Positions 50,903 to 61,509 of a DNA stretch of 64,000 bases are shown here, one piece after another. Made by a program: the position numbers and the translations under genes. The number at the start of each line of letters is the position of its first letter. Within the stretch, counting starts at the first letter, position 1. The notes beneath the pieces are model-generated. The model was given only the letters and a program-made list of their open reading frames with translations. It had not been told where the DNA came from and ran no database searches. Source of the DNA: Rhynchopus sp. YZ270_cl-10 (lineage: Eukaryota > Euglenozoa > Diplonemea > Diplonemida > Diplonemidae); NCBI GenBank assembly GCA_964035575.1, contig OZ037902.1:992001-1056000 (forward strand), in the 5' to 3' direction.

Positions 50903-53900
50903 ATGAAGAATAAATCTAAACGTATTGCGTTTGATGTAGCGTCATGCAGTGGAGAAGATGAGGAACATCCCGCCTCTCAGCTTCACCAACACACCTCCAA
51001 GACCACCGGCTGGCAATCCCCAAAGTTTTCTGAATATCCACAAGAGTTGTTACTGCGGTTTAAAGGGGATACTTATGTAGACCAAATTCAATTTCTCTCA
51101 GATTCATGCAGAATTGCGACCAAAATCGAGGTTTTCATTTCAGAACCTACGCGCGAATCATCAGATAGCCACACCTATTACACTCCTGAGACCGCCACGT
51201 GGAAGCGCCTTGGCTATCTTTCCCTTTCTACCAACGAAGCAACCGACTACATTGCACGTGAACTCCGCACTGTACACGCGAACTGCGTAGCGTTATACCT
51301 CAGATTGGTGCTTCATAAATGCCACGTTAACCCCTACAATTTGTACAACCAAGTGGGTTTAGTGGCATTGAACATCATAGGAAGGCAAGGGCCAGAGTAT
51401 AAACAGTCACCTACTCCGTACCATATGAAGGGTGGTGTCGCTCCATCTGACCCATCTGGGTTTGATACGGAGTTAGAGTTAACCGATATGAAGCCCCCTG
51501 AGGCGACTGGAGAAGCGGATCACCGCTATTCACATCATTTCGACCCGACAACGCAGAGGAAAATCCGAGAGTTAACCGAACAAAAAATGCGTGCCGTGAA
51601 GCAGGAGGATTATGACACTGCAAAGCGAATGAAGGATCAGATCGATAAATTGACGACAGTGGGCTCTCGTCTTCTTCTTCTAGAAAATCAAAAAAAGGTG
51701 GCGGTGCAAAAAGAGGATTATGATTTGGCGAAATCTTTGAAACAACAGATAGATGAACTTCGCACCACGGCATTAGGCACCGGACGCTCTGGATACAGCG
51801 TAGCGCACCCTGCCCCAGCACTTCCTCCACCCGTTTGTCTCCCCCCAATGCCCCCTGCGGTAGAAAACACACCAACAACCATACTACCCCAAGACCAATC
51901 TCATACACAATTCGGCGCAAATCCGTTACCTCCGTTGGAATCTTCGCGAGAAGACGCTACTCCCCCAAAGGCAACAAAAACACCGAGTCCTCCTAAAGCT
52001 GTTAGAGAGCATGGATTCGGCTTTCAAAACAATAACGTTGCTTTGGATGAGAGACCTGCGATTTCGAGGGCATATTTGAGTCATATTCCAGTGGGGGAAG
52101 GGAATGAGGAGGAGGAAGCTGTGGATATGGCATCGTCGAAGAAGTGGTGGGATGTAGAGGAGGTGGTAAATGCGGAGAATCCGTTCAATACTGCGCAAGA
52201 TGCTGCGCCTAGTGCAGATGCTGCTGCAGCGGAGGCGCTTACGTTGTCAGATTGGGAGAGAGATTTGAAGGAAAGGGTTGTTTCGCATTATCCTGATGCC
52301 GCGCATACCGAGCCGTTAACGGAAGCAAAGAAGCAGACAGCGGGGGATATGTTTGCTGGAATCGGGCAATTCGCGACGCGCTGTCTTTTTGCAAAAAAAT
52401 GGCAAAGTCGAGACGCAGCAATTCGATCGATTGCAGGAAAGATTGGAGCAGGGTCGGGCGATCAATACCCCATACCAGACCCAACTCAAGCAACGGTATT
52501 GCTATTTAGATATCTTGTTGGGAAAAATAATGGGTTAAACGACGCGGTTGCGGCAGTGCAGACAGGGGCGATAGAGGCGGTGAAGATGTTGTTGAAGAGC
52601 AAGCCTGCGCCCTCCGTGCAGCCGTCGCTGCATCACATCGCCGCAGCCTTAGTCATCAAGGCGGCAGATCCCAACCAACGTACCAGAGAGACCTCCGTGG
52701 AGCTTCTGATGTTGCTCGCAACGTCTCCAGTATTTGGTGCGGAGAAGGTGTGCAGTGTGGTATTACATGAAGAGAAGGAGAAGAAAAAGCAGGGGAACAC
52801 CGCTCCATGGAGGCCTTTGCAGGCTCGGTATGTGAGGCTTTTTTTTTCCTTCCGCTCATCCCAAAAATAGTGTGATTTTTTGTACTTCTTTTGTGATTAT
52901 TTTGTGTCATGTTGTCCCCCCTTCCCGATCAGGGTGGGGTAATGACTGTATACCTGCTTACAGCTTCCCTGTAAACCACTCCCAAGCGCAACACTCCGGG
53001 GGTTCGATAACCCGCGGAGTGTCAGTGCCTGCGTCCCAGAGGCGTTTTGCACTATCAACTTCACTTTTGTGTACTTGGGGGGTTTTGAGCCACATCTTTG
53101 AGAAAAAATATGGAGATTGCACCACTGTGGCAACACAACCGAGGCAACTCTATTCTACTCCAAGAATTTATCAAAAATCTATTACCATCGAATCCCCTAC
53201 AGCGCAACGGTAGCATCGCTTCTGCTGAACAAATTTGGGTTGAACAAAAAGGAGCTGCGCTCAGTGCTTACGGTAGACTCTATTATGACGAAGCTTGCTT
53301 TGCCTGCGGTGAACCACCCGAACCCCGATGCGCGAGAGGCAGGCATCAAGCTCATAGTACAGCTGCATGCCTTAGGGCAGTCGCGACAGGTAGAGGTGCA
53401 TACAAAGGATCTCAAGAAGGCGCTGCTTGAGGTCATAGAGAAGGAAATGCGTGGGGTATGTTTTGGGGGGTCAAGTTGAAGGATAAAATCAACCAATATA
53501 CACAGAGCCCGGCAAACGGAACGCACCTAGGTGGCAAGGAAAAGGAAATGCTCAGTTCCAGCATGTCAATCGATGGGGATGCGGAGGTATGTCCATAAAC
53601 CCAACTTTCGAACAGGCTTTCAAATGGTGGAAAAAAAAGCACTCCTGTTCATTCAGAACAAAACATTTTTATTACAGTGCCTGCGTCCCAGAGGTGTTTG
53701 CACTATCAGCTTCACTTATTAGGTGACTAAGCATGGCTTGGATTATCTTATAAACTTTTCTTTTTTATTTTAGGTAAAACAGCAGATCCGTGCTGCTCGG
53801 GCAGCAACGTCACCTATTGCCGCGCCTGCTGCAGCGCCTCCAGCATTGGAAGATGATGAGACAACGTGTTGCTACTGTGGCCACCACGACCCGACCTACG

Positions 53901-54226
53901 ACCACGACATGATGGAGCAGCACTTTGAGGTGGCCTGCCCGCTGCTTACTGCATGCCATCTGTGTCAAATGGTGGTAGAGATCTCACAGCTCAGCGAGCA
54001 TTGGGTGACAGAGCACCAAGACAGCATGCAGCAGTGCCACCGCTGCCTCCAGGCTGTCTCCGTGGAGCTCTATGAAGACCACCTCGAGCTCCAGACCTGC
54101 ACCGCCGTCGACGACTCGCAAGAGCTCTGCATTCTCTGCCTCACAGTCATCGCACCCACAGAAGAAGGCTGGAAAGACCATCTCATTGACGGATGCCACA
54201 AAAACCCCCGCAAACGGTTGAAGTAA
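50903..54226 (+). CDS. CEP104: CEP104 ciliary-tip protein (4 exons)
   Basis: Microtubule plus-end protein of the ciliary tip and distal centriole. Exons are 50903-52827, 53203-53455, 53506-53586 and 53774-54226, joined in frame to 903 residues; human CEP104 has about 925. Domains in order: an N-terminal jelly-roll domain (about 5-160; GWQSPKFSEYPQE, YNLYNQVGLVALNIIG); two helical EDYDxAKxxKxQID repeats (about 225-290); a TOG helical array (about 465-730); and C-terminal zinc fingers (about 785-890) with CCYCGHHD, LCQMVVEISQLSEHW and LCLTVIAPTEEGWKDHL. Introns are 375, 50 and 187 nt, all GTATGT...AG. Introns 1 and 3 contain dispersed elements, and the acceptor of intron 3 is the 3' end of a family-A copy. 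Confidence 0.96.
52991..53068 (+). repeat. Dispersed element C in CEP104 intron 1
   Basis: ACACTCCG pairs with CGGAGTGT and GGGTT with AACCC inside it (a T-arm-like tip GTTCGATAAC). GCGTCCCAGAGGCG and TTTTGCACTATCAACTTCAC follow. It is nearly identical to the copy at 31241-31315. Confidence 0.8.
53110..53177 (+). repeat. Dispersed element H in CEP104 intron 1, copy 1
   Basis: TATGGAGATTGCACCACTG, GGCAACACAACCGAGGCAAC and TACTCCAAGAATTTATCAAA closely match 61292-61358 in the spacer before the PDZ gene. It lies about 25 bases before the intron's acceptor. Confidence 0.7.
53675..53773 (+). repeat. Elements C and A head to tail, ending at CEP104 intron 3 acceptor
   Basis: A family-C copy (CAGTGCCTGCGTCCCAGAGG, TTTGCACTATCAGC, TTCACTTATTAG) is followed at once by a family-A copy (GTGACTAAGC, ATG, GCTTGGATTATC, TTATAAACTTTTC, T-run, TTTTAG). 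The last AG is the splice acceptor of exon 4 at 53774. Confidence 0.8.
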
Positions 54227-54450
54227 AACTTCGAGAGATGTCAATAAATTTCAAAAAAGTGCTGTCGAATTTCGCGGATTTCTGGGCGAAAATGGGGTTG
54301 TTTTATTTGTATTTCAGATTGCCTGTTTTATTTGAGTGACCAGGGAGCATTCAAACCTGGGGTCGATCTTTCGCTTCCTCTTTTATGATGATCTCTGTGT
54401 CTGCTTACTGCCTTGACTTTACTAACGGTTAGTTTTTCTGCTGATCAATC

Positions 54451-54622
54451 TCTCCATGGGAGAGGGGTTCCGATAACCCCCGCGGAGTGTCAGTGCCTGC
54501 GTCCCCAGAGGCGTTTTGCACTATCAACCTTCACCCTTCTTTTTTGTTTTTGGTACAGCCAGGTCATGTACTAAGGTACACTGTTCACGAGAGGGCTTTG
54601 TATTTCAACTCTACTTTTTTTA
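54451..54622 (+). repeat. Dispersed elements C and B adjacent
   Basis: The C copy has CTCCATGGGAG, GGGTTCCGATAACCCC, CGGAGTGTCAGTGCCTGCG and TTTTGCACTATCAACC. The B copy follows with GGTACAGCCAGGTCATG, AAGGTACACTG, TTCACGAGAGGGC and TTTGTATTTCAAC. The order and orientation are the same as in other clusters. Confidence 0.7.
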
Positions 54623-54778
54623 TTTTGTCGTTTCTGCGCCATATAGACAAGGGGGGGAATTGAATCTCTTCCGTGAGCGTCTTGAAATCAACAAAATTCC
54701 CTAGCCCCCCCTTTGAGTGACATTTTGAGGACAGAACACCTCCCCCTCTGGGCAAGAAAAGGAACACCAATTTGTTAA

Positions 54779-54828
54779 GGTGACTAAGCACGAGAGGCTT
54801 AGGGTCATCTTATTAAACTTTTCTTTGT
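54779..54828 (+). repeat. Dispersed hairpin element A, consensus-like copy
   Basis: GGTGACTAAGC, loop ACGAGAG, GCTTAGGGTCATC, then TTATTAAACTTTTC and T. The 11-base 5' half pairs along its whole length with the 3' half apart from a two-G bulge. Confidence 0.8.
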
Positions 54829-55490
54829 TTTCCTGCTGCGAAGCTTTTCCTCGAAAAGAGGCCTCGTTTGACCCGTACCCAATGGGGGGAGGGGTATGTA
54901 TCTTAACTGAGAGTAGGGGGTGTATTGTGCATTTGTCTTTATTTTTTGCTAACCGATTTTCCTGAAGGATGTGTGCGCACAGTGTGGCACGTTGCATCTT
55001 TTCAATTTTTTTCTCTCTTTTTTTAGTAAACCACTCCCCACTCCCCCCTCAATACACACACGCCAATTGTGTTGCCTGCATCAAAGCAAATTATCTTAAA
55101 GTTTCTCAGCCAAAAAAAATGCGTTGTTTATTTTAGTTCATTTTTATTTTTCCTTCTGTTTAAAAGGTTTGGGGTACATTTAGTGCACCCTGTTATACTT
55201 TTCTATTCAGTAGAATAGTTAGTATATGTGGTGTGATTCAGGGGGTACGGACAACCCACGGACAATCCACGGAAGAACCACGAGGGAACCACGGAGAACT
55301 GTTTCGGGCTATATTAAGATTTGCGGAGCACCTTCGGGAGAACCACGGGGGAACCACGGAGAATCCGTTTGGGTGATCACACCAATATGAAAACAATTTC
55401 CTTCTGTTGGCGTCTTTTGGGTTATGACAAAAAAAAGAGACCACCCCATCTTGTCTCTTATCTCTGTTCGACACACACAACCCCCCTCCG

Positions 55491-55522
<32 letters not shown>

Positions 55523-55617
55523 CCAGAGGGAAATTTATATTTGTAAGAATGAAAAAGAAAGTATCGATTGCCTCCTCCCCCCCGTCTCTTTTCTCTATTT
55601 GACCACAGCTCTTTTTC

Positions 55618-55749
55618 ATCTAAACCACGAAACGGATCGTAGAACTGCATGGTTGGGGGGGGTCCACCCAACAGTACATAGGGCACAGTCATTGTACCAA
55701 GGTACACTGTTTCACGAAAGGGGTGTTGTATTTCAAGTCAATTTTTTTT
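55618..55749 (+). repeat. Dispersed element B, long form
   Basis: TAAACCACGAAACGG, GTAGAACTGCATGG, GGGTCCACCC, ATTGTACCAAGGTACACTG, TTTCACGAAAGGGG and TGTATTTCAAGTCAA plus a T-run. It has the same module order as 25664-25785. Confidence 0.7.
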
Positions 55750-55812
55750 GACCATTCTGTTTTCTGATGTGGAGTTTATTCATAGTATATTTCATCAAAA
55801 CCGACATAATTA

Positions 55813-55995
55813 CCGTAATTTGGTGTGGCTGAAAAGGGGGTGCGAAAAAGTGCTGTAAAGGTGCGATAAAGTGCTATTTTGGGGTCGTCGGCCGCACCAA
55901 GTAATCGTAAAAATGTTCGTAAAAACGGTCGAACTTCCAGAAAAATCCTGAAAAGGTCGAACATTAGTACGGTCGATAATTTTGTACGAATACGG
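55813..55995. mobile_element. MITE-like element related to 11882-12033, carrying an insertion
   Basis: The right end GTACGAATACGG|TA and the internal TTCCAGAAAAATCCTGAAAA block match the element at 11882-12033, again flanked by TA. Near its left end it is interrupted by an 81-bp insertion. Without that insertion the left end would read CCGTAATCGTAAAAA, close to CCGTATTCGTAAAAA of the other copy. Confidence 0.75.
55820..55900. mobile_element. Nested foldback insertion, 81 bp, GTAAT duplication
   Basis: TTGGTGTGGCTGA at the left and GTCGGCCGCACCAA at the right form imperfect inverted repeats, and GTAAT flanks both sides (55815-55819 and 55901-55905). The left end resembles that of the element at 61170-61240. 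Confidence 0.7.
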
Positions 55996-56117
55996 TAACA
56001 CAACATAAACACTGTACCGTAGCTTTTCACTGCTTTCCATCTACCCAAATAACCTTTCCCCCCCTCTACTCTACTCTTTCACTTTCCTCAAATTTTTGTT
56101 TAAAGGGACATAAAAAA

Positions 56118-59100
56118 ATGAGTGACTCAGAGAGCAGTAGCTATGACGACGGGATGTTTGATGTCGGGGTGCAAACAAAGCCGCAAAAACCACGCAAAAC
56201 ACAGCGTAGATCTGCGACCACTACGATTACAACGACCACCACCATTACAGCCGCACCACGGGTTGCGAAGGCGGGGAAGCTTCCACAGCTTCAGGGATCA
56301 TCCTCTTGCGGAACACTTCCCACGGTTCAACCACAACAACAACCTCGTCGCAACATACGAAAACAACCCAGCATAACACAGCCACAAACCGCACCAAATG
56401 GCGACCTCCGACGCGGTTCAGGCTCACTAACACGTCTCCCCACGACAGACAGCCTCCCCAGCAGCACCTCTTCCCCAAAGCGAGCCAGCTCTGCCGCAGG
56501 CATGCTTGCGCGTCCACACTCAGCCTCATCCTCCTCCTCCTCCTCCTTCTCCGAAGTTTCACCCACAACCTCGCCCGCCTGGGGGACCCCAAAATACCCC
56601 GAAAAAGAAAAGGACACTCTCCCTACAATCGAGATGAGAGGGGCGAATATCGCTGAAAAGGTGAAGGAAGAGAAGGCTGTCGTTGCAGTGTCAAAACAGA
56701 AGAGTGGAGGAGGGTTGCAAAAAAACCCTGCTGCTACTGCTACGGTGTGTAGTTTGTTGACGCAGATTTCGAAGACGGAGGCGGAAGGGGTCCAAGAAGC
56801 GGTCCGCATTCAGATGCAAAAGGAGGACGATGCGGATGAAGACGCAGCTGAAGCGGCCGGAGTTCAAGGAGCGGAGAGTCCAAAACAGTTACGACCACTT
56901 TCGATGAAGGCAAGAAGGGAAGCAGGGTCTGTTGCCTCCGCAAGCTTGAAGGGTTTAGATGAAGAGAGCAGGCATCTTTCCCGCGCAGCGAAGTACGTCG
57001 TATTAGCCCATACGGCATATACGGTGTTTACTGGGGCAGAGTTTTGGAATCAAATTGCGTCGATTCGGGAGCGTCATTCTACTGCTAGTGTGCTTGATGT
57101 GTGCAAAAGGTTTCAGCGTAGCATTGCTGCGTCGAAGACGGTGCTTTCCAATACGCTTCACCGTGTGGAGGCCTGTGTAGGGAGTCCGTTTGAGGTGGTT
57201 GCTTGCACAGAGCTTCCGAAACAGCAGGAAAGCATTGCACAGCTTGTGGCCTTAGAAGAGCTTCGGCAGAAGGGTGGAGGGGGTACACCTGCTGAAGCGT
57301 TGCGGGCGAAAGAGTTGCTTGATCGTCTCGCAGCCCCAGATATGTTACCAGGGTGGGTGCTGGCTCGATCGGAGGGAAATCTCTATATTTCCATCGCAGG
57401 CTCGCAAAATGCGGATGATTGCTTCCGAGACGGAATTTTTGTACCACGAGACTTAGAAATTCCGCTTCCATCAGGGTCGATTCGGAGGAAATATGCAGAG
57501 ATTGTTAAAGGGAAAAAGGTGAAGGTGCATTCAGGGTTTTTGGAGGCGGCGATGCGTTTGTTTGAACAGATTAGACATAAGGTGCAGGAGGAACTCTCTT
57601 CTTACCCATCCTGCTCGGATACAGAGGAAAGCGGTGCGTCGTCCCCGAAGGCGAAGAGGTTGAAGCTGCATTTTACAGGGCATTCGATAGGTGGTGGTCT
57701 GGCATTGATTTTGTCGGTGTTTTTTGCAGCGTGGAAGGGTACGCAGTTTGCGGTAGGTGGGGTAACGTTGTTCGGCGCGCCGAACGTCTTTTTTTGCGAA
57801 TCTGATGCAGGATTGAACGATTTGGTGCGTTTAGTTGCAGCCTCTTCACCGCATGGCTACGTAAACAATAGAGACATAGTACCCCGAGCCCTCGGTTGTA
57901 CACACATCGCAAAGCTCGCAAAACCTTTAATAAAATGCGGGGTTTCCTCGCTTTCGCAAATCTCTGCAAACCATTCGAGTTGCCTTCAACGGTATCGCTC
58001 CGCAATTTCGTCGCTTTATTGGATAAATTCTGAAGGGCTGGTCTCACACATCGCAGAGGATAGTCCTGAATATGAACCCCTTTTGCAGGTTGGTGTAGCA
58101 GATTGTCGTCCTGAAGTAGCAGATCAGCATCACATTACGGTGTATGTCGCAAGAATTTTAGCCGCACTTCGCACTGCAACAAAAGGTGCACACCCTTGGG
58201 GAAAAGACAACCAAAATGCATTACTAGCTGTCTCTGAAGGAAAAGCCCATCCCATGGCCGAAATAGTATTTTCTAAGAAGGATCCATGCGCATTGGCGCC
58301 AGCGTTTAGAGGGACCGTGGATAGAGTGTTCAGAATTTTGCATCGAAACAATGGAGAAGTGTCGAGACGAACCTTTGGCGCGTTTTTGCGGCTAACAAAC
58401 AAACCTTGGCCGTCTCATTTACTACAGAAGTGTTTTGATAAGGGTGGAGCTTATGAAGTGGTGGAGAATGCAGCAGGGAACAGTCTGACGGCGCATGGGT
58501 TTGCGCGAATCATGGAGGAGATGTGTTATGCGGATTTGCCGTGGGTGGCGCGTGTAGTATCGCTTCTAGGGTCGGAGGGTTCGGATGAACTCATTGCAGA
58601 TAAAATTGCGGAGGAAGCTGCGGAAAATGTTCACCCAGCGGGGGTCCCGCTGTTGACAGGAGATCGTGGCACGTTGCATCCGAATGTGCGTTCGACAGTG
58701 ACCTCGATTTTCTCAATGTACAAAGCCCCGGATGGCACCTTACCGCTGTCGTGCCTGGAAGGGTTTGTCTCGAGGGTCGAGAATATGGGTTTGGAGGTTC
58801 CAGTGGTGCTCTCCCCAGGGCAGTTGTCGGCGTTGACTAAGACGTTGGTAAGCGAGGTTTTCCCAGAGGCTCGTAGTGGAACACCGTTTATCCTTGCGGA
58901 GAAGGATTTTGCAGCGTTGTTCCGGGAGTGGTGTGGCGACCATGAACTGCACGTTTGGCGGATTTTGCATGAGTTTGACGCTTCATTGGAGACAGGGGAG
59001 TTGACAAAGCCTGTTGTGAATGTTCATGTGTCTGGGGATTGCGAATCGTGCAACCGTGCCTTTGCTCTTGAAGAATCGAAGCGAAGTGCAGAAGAACGGA

Positions 59101-60182
59101 TGCTATCACGGCAGACACGGCATGATGCGTTGCTTACAGAGAAAATCCAGGCTTTGATCCAAAAGAAACGGCTTCGAACCGACCACAGCAAGATGGACGC
59201 TGCCAACGCAAAGCTCGAAGCGGAGGTCATAGCCTTGAAGCGCCGTCTGCATGATCTCGAGAAGCGTGGCGGTCACGGCGCACCACCACTGCAGGCGATT
59301 AATGGTGGTGAGATGCGCCCTGCTCTCCGGGTAGGCAGCGATGCACGCTCGCAGAGGTTGCTGACGGAGAACAAACAGCTACGGCGTAGGGTTGCTGAGG
59401 CGCCGTCGGCGACGGAGGGGCCGCTTCTGGTTCAAAAGATGGAGCAGCAGTTGGAAAAGAAGACGCAAGAGTTGCTGCTTGAGAAGCGTCGGAATAAAGA
59501 GCTGACAACACTGTCGAGACGCTGTGGGACCAAAGCCTTGACGATAGGCGAAAAGGAGGCAAAGGTATCCAAAGCAGCAAACAGCAATGAAACGGTGTTG
59601 GCCGGATTGAGACAACGCGTGAAGCGGTCGATCGAGGAGACCATAGTACTGCAGCGTACTGAGACACAACAGAACGCAGAGCTTGAGCAGCTTCCTAAGG
59701 AGCTTCCAAAGCTGAATTTGCAGGATTCTAAGGACGTTCTTATTGCATGGGATCAAATGGTATGGATAGTGCATTTTTTAAAATCAGGCCTTCGGGCGAC
59801 TTTGTACAGAATCCGTCCTCGGAGAGGTGATTGTTGAAACTATAAAAAAAATCAAATCAAACAGACACGTGAAATCGCGCAGACGCAAAAGGAATATGCG
59901 ATTCTAGAGCGTGCAGCGAAGTCTGAAAAGGAGAAGCTGAGACGTCTAATCTCAGAGCTAGTCCTCCAAAACAGCGCCATCCAGCTGAAGGAGGCGGAGC
60001 TGCGTGACAAGCTGGAGGACAAACAGAACGCGGTCCGCAGGCACGCCCTGGCAACTGCAGTCGGCCGTTCGGAAAACCTCACGGAGGATAGACACGACCG
60101 CTTCAGAGCATCAGCCACCATGGACACCCCAATTAGCGAAGCCTCCACACCGTACACCTGTCCAACTCCTGTCGAGCCATAG
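56118..60182 (+). CDS. Class 3 lipase with EF-hand-like and coiled-coil regions (2 exons)
   Basis: Exons 56118-59759 and 59865-60182 (intron 105 nt, GTATGG...AAACAG) give 1,319 residues. The N-terminal ~290 residues are Ser/Thr/Pro-rich and disordered. An alpha/beta-hydrolase of lipase class 3 type spans about 420-680, with the nucleophile in GHSIGG (Ser523), an Asp in NNRDIVPRALG (Asp586) and a His in ANHSSC (His619), a complete triad. Degenerate calcium-hand-like helix pairs follow at about 725-930, then a long coiled coil from about 985 to near the end, which continues across the intron. There is no signal peptide, so it probably acts on cytoplasmic membranes or in a scaffold. The substrate is unknown; triacylglycerol or diacylglycerol is only the family habit. 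Confidence 0.88.
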
Positions 60183-60639
60183 TGACGAGATAGCGCACAG
60201 TACTCCAAAATGAATTTCGGGGGGAAATGGGAGAGGGGTTTTTTTTTTTGTTTCTCAGTCTGAGTGTCGTGAAATTTTTTTTCCCCTCAACCCAAAAATT
60301 TGGGAGGGGGTTTTTGTTCGTGTTTTGTTTACTTCGGGTTTTTTGCTGATTTTGTTTTTTTTGGTGATTTGAGGAGAGTATTGTGTTCATCTTATCTTTC
60401 ATTGGGTTTTGATTTATTTTTGTGTGTTCATTGGAAAACAAATAGTTTTTTTTTGCAAATAAGTTCCCCTTTCCCCCTTTTTTCTGTGATTTTTTCTTTG
60501 GTCATGGTTCAGTTCTTAACACCATTTTTCTTTTTGTGCTGTGTCCATGATCTGTGTTGGTTCAACTGAGTGTTTCCTGCGTTCTCTACGCAACTTTTAG
60601 ACATTCTTCTTTTAAGGTGACTGTTAGTCATGAGGTAGG

Positions 60640-60750
60640 TATACCTCGAAAATGGATTGCAGGACTGGTCCACCCAACGGTGTACCAATCATTGCGCCAA
60701 ACATACACTGTTCACGAGACGGTTTTTTTTTGTATTTCAAGTCAACTTTG
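60640..60750 (+). repeat. Dispersed element B, long form
   Basis: ATACCTCGAAAATGGATTGC, AGGACTGGTCCACCCAACGG, CATACACTGTTCACGAGACGG and TGTATTTCAAGTCAAC. A truncated family-A start (AAGGTGACTGTTAGTCATG) lies just upstream. Confidence 0.65.
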
Positions 60751-61013
60751 TATACGGTGACCTGCGGGGACGTTGGTTCGTCTTTGCTAAATATGTGCAG
60801 TTTCAAGATTTCTTTTCTTCGTTTTTCTGCCTTTATGACGTTGCTGCCTTTTTTTTTCCCTCAGCTCTTTTCTCGAGCACTGCAGCTCCATCATTGGTGA
60901 AGTGTGCGTGTGTACCGTTGTCAGATGTCTCACTTATTGTTCTTTACGGTTTCATTTTTATATGATCAGTCGGAGCTGACTGCACTCAACTACCATATAT
61001 TTTTTTTTTTCTC

Positions 61014-61076
61014 AGTGTGTCCCATACTACTGGGCCCATAGGCGTTCGCACTATCAACTTCACTTTTTTTTTTTTT
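61014..61076 (+). repeat. Dispersed element C, degenerate copy
   Basis: CAGTGTGTCCCATACTACTG, GGCCCATAGGCG and TTCGCACTATCAACTTCAC followed by a T-run. The 3' end is well kept and the 5' hairpin is degraded. Confidence 0.6.
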
Positions 61077-61169
61077 TTGTCTGCCTTCGTCTGTAGCGTC
61101 TTTCTCTTGCAAATCCGTCCGTTGTAGTGCGGCAATTTATTTATTTGCACAAAAAAAATGCATGATTCA

Positions 61170-61240
61170 TGGTGTGGCTGAAGGGGGGGCTGATTCGCAC
61201 TTTTTGCATATTTTTTTGCACCCCCCATTCAGCTACACCA
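61170..61240. mobile_element. Small foldback element, 71 bp, possible 8-bp target duplication
   Basis: TGGTGTGGCTGAAGGGGGG pairs with CCCCCCATTCAGCTACACCA. It is flanked by ATGATTCA on the left and ATGATTTA on the right, matching at seven of eight bases. An 8-bp duplication is typical of hAT elements. The ends resemble those of the 81-bp insertion at 55820. Confidence 0.6.
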
Positions 61241-61291
61241 ATGATTTAAACAATTGTATCGAAAGAAGGAAAAACAAAAAAAAAAAAACAC

Positions 61292-61358
61292 AGTGGAGAT
61301 TGCACAACTGTGGCAACACAACCGAGGCAACTACACTACTACAGCAATTTAACAAAAA
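61292..61358 (+). repeat. Dispersed element H, copy 2
   Basis: AGTGGAGATTGCACAACTG, GGCAACACAACCGAGGCAAC and TACTACAGCAATTTAACAAA. It matches the copy in CEP104 intron 1. Confidence 0.65.
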
Positions 61359-61509
61359 AAAAAAAAAGACAAAAAAAAAAAAATAAACAATACCCCCCTT
61401 ATTCTGTACTGAGTTCGTACGCATTCGTTTCCTAGTCTTCTATTTGTTTATGCACTCCACCCCCTACCCCGTTCACGCTGCCTTCCCCTGCTGGTGTTTT
61501 GCTTATAAA

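Larger units (their letters stand above)
54227..56117. other. Spacer between CEP104 and the lipase gene
   Basis: About 1.9 kb, non-coding. Elements present are C (54451-54542), B (54552-54622), A (54779-54828), a degenerate array of AACCACGG-type units (about 55245-55360), a (CT)n microsatellite (about 55490-55517), long B (55618-55749) and the nested foldback elements at 55813-55995. It ends with TTTTTGTTTAAAG, a possible trans-splice acceptor 14-15 bases before the lipase ATG. Confidence 0.6.

Noticed and set aside
55245-55375. CRISPR-like array because of repeated CCACGG units
   Set aside because: The units are short, irregularly spaced and degenerate, and the genome is eukaryotic. It is a decayed simple repeat.
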